From: an uncultured Lachnospiraceae bacterium
Lineage (GTDB): Bacteria; Bacillota; Clostridia; Lachnospirales; Lachnospiraceae
Reading direction: 5' to 3'
Assembly (NCBI GenBank): GCA_947177925.1
Contig: CAMWWJ010000217.1
Span: forward strand, 1 to 5,840
Length of the DNA: 5,840 nucleotides
Of the stretch, positions 5,303-5,840 are shown piece after piece. Each line of letters starts with the position of its first letter. Positions within the stretch are counted from its first letter, which is position 1. Both the position numbers and the translations under genes were made by a program. Under the pieces are notes generated by a model. That model was given only the letters and a program-made list of their open reading frames with translations. It made no database searches and was not told where the DNA came from.

Positions 5303-5668
5303 TTAATCCAAATCGTCTGCAACCGCACTTCCAATATCCAGAGTATTCAAGGTTCTCCTTTTCATCCTTGCAGCTTCTGAAGCTTCTAGAATAAAATCCT
5401 TCACAGCCTTTGCGTTTTTGATATGTACCAGACATAATTTCTGATGAGTGGTGTCCCCGGTAAAGCACACTACCGTACCAAGCCCGAATATTCGCTCAAT
5501 TAACGTAGTTACTAATTGTACGTCCTGAATCTTATACATATAACAATCGTCTTCAATTGTTTTCAGAAGCCCTGCTTTTATGTTTATCATATCCTCCCTT
5601 ACGGTATATTTGGTAAATGTCCAGGGCAGACCCAAAAATAAGATTCTTTTTCTTTCTATAAATTCCAT
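5303..5668 (-). CDS. Small bacterial PH-domain protein
   Basis: A 121-residue protein whose residues about 21-94 match the pattern of a bacterial pleckstrin-homology domain (bPH2/YdbT type): the repeated short strands YTVREDMINIKAGLL, CYMYKIQDVQLVTTLIERIFGLGTV and KLCLVHIKNA, followed by a C-terminal helix (KAVKDFILEASEAARMKRR). The MYKIQDV and ERIFGLGTV segments are the most typical. There is no transmembrane helix or signal peptide, unlike the longer YdbS/YdbT proteins, so it is predicted to be soluble. The tail (105-121) ends in acidic residues. The molecular role of stand-alone bacterial PH proteins is unclear. The ATG at 5668 has an excellent AAGGAG (5676-5681) 7 bases upstream. It is a single gene convergent with the XRE regulator, with its own promoter upstream at 5713-5721. 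Length and motifs suggest it is intact. Confidence 0.82.
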   Translation of the reverse strand: MEFIERKRILFLGLPWTFTKYTVREDMINIKAGLLKTIEDDCYMYKIQDVQLVTTLIERIFGLGTVVCFTGDTTHQKLCLVHIKNAKAVKDFILEASEAARMKRRTLNTLDIGSAVADDLD

Positions 5669-5712
5669 GAGTTTTCTCCTTTTTCTCTTGTTTTCACGTT
5701 CTATTATCGGTT

Positions 5713-5721
5713 AGTATAGCA
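5713..5721 (-). promoter_or_regulatory. Extended -10 promoter of the PH-domain gene
   Basis: On the minus strand TGCTATACT has TATACT (5 of 6 to consensus) preceded by TG, an extended -10 element. No good -35 is seen at 17 bases. Transcription would start near 5706, about 37 bases before the ATG. Confidence 0.5.
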
Positions 5722-5790
5722 TTTTTTCTTTTAAATTACTACATGGATATTTTATATTCAAGTAAAGTAATCTGATTTTTTACAAAATGC

Positions 5791-5819
5791 TTTATAAACA
5801 GCCTCTTTTCCGTTATAAT
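5791..5819 (+). promoter_or_regulatory. Candidate rightward promoter at the window edge
   Basis: TTTATA (5791-5796, 4 of 6 to -35) and a perfect TATAAT (5814-5819) are separated by 17 bases on the plus strand. It would serve a gene beginning beyond the window, divergent from the PH-domain gene. No coding start is visible in the remaining 20 bases. Confidence 0.45.
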
Positions 5820-5840
5820 CTACATATACTAATTCAATCA

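Noticed and set aside
5190..5468. Minus-strand frame of 92 codons overlapping the PH-domain gene end
   Set aside because: It overlaps the PH-domain gene out of frame, has an odd Cys/Gly/Trp-rich composition and lacks a good binding site at its first codon.

Overview
The window most likely comes from a Firmicute of class Clostridia, probably family Lachnospiraceae. This rests on protein-level resemblance (clostridial-style FolC, FolE, HD protein, FolP and FolB-FolK order; a CmpB-like small membrane protein; XRE and PH-domain proteins of a type I associate with gut Lachnospiraceae), on strong GGAG-type ribosome binding sites and on moderate base composition. I could not run a search, so the taxon is an inference.

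Positions 1 to about 3930 hold a folate-biosynthesis operon transcribed leftwards (minus strand). Read in its own direction the order is folC (dihydrofolate/folylpolyglutamate synthase), folE (GTP cyclohydrolase I), an HD-domain phosphohydrolase, folP (dihydropteroate synthase) and a folB-folK fusion (dihydroneopterin aldolase plus HPPK) that runs off the left edge of the window. Gaps are 3 to 55 bases and a single plausible promoter lies upstream of folC. Together the genes cover GTP to dihydroneopterin triphosphate (FolE), aldolase cleavage and pyrophosphorylation (FolB-FolK), joining to p-aminobenzoate (FolP), and glutamylation (FolC). The step that removes phosphates from dihydroneopterin triphosphate has no recognised enzyme here. 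The HD protein between folE and folP is the obvious candidate, and this is the most interesting hypothesis in the window. No folA, thyA or pab gene is visible.

Positions 3970 to 4440 hold a divergently transcribed small four-helix membrane protein of the CmpB-like (putative ABC-transporter type IV) family. It has no visible ribosome binding site, and a strong hairpin terminator that looks bidirectional follows it.

Positions 4440 to 5190 hold a possible 45-residue minus-strand ORF with a good ribosome binding site, divergent from a plus-strand XRE-family regulator that has an extended -10 promoter and a small palindrome in its leader. Positions 5190 to 5840 hold a convergent minus-strand gene for a small bacterial PH-domain protein, its promoter, and a rightward promoter near the right edge for a gene outside the window. 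I saw no tRNA, rRNA, CRISPR array, insertion sequence or riboswitch, and no gene-free stretch longer than about 175 bases. Most of the window is ordinary core metabolism; I do not see convincing evidence of a wholly new system.
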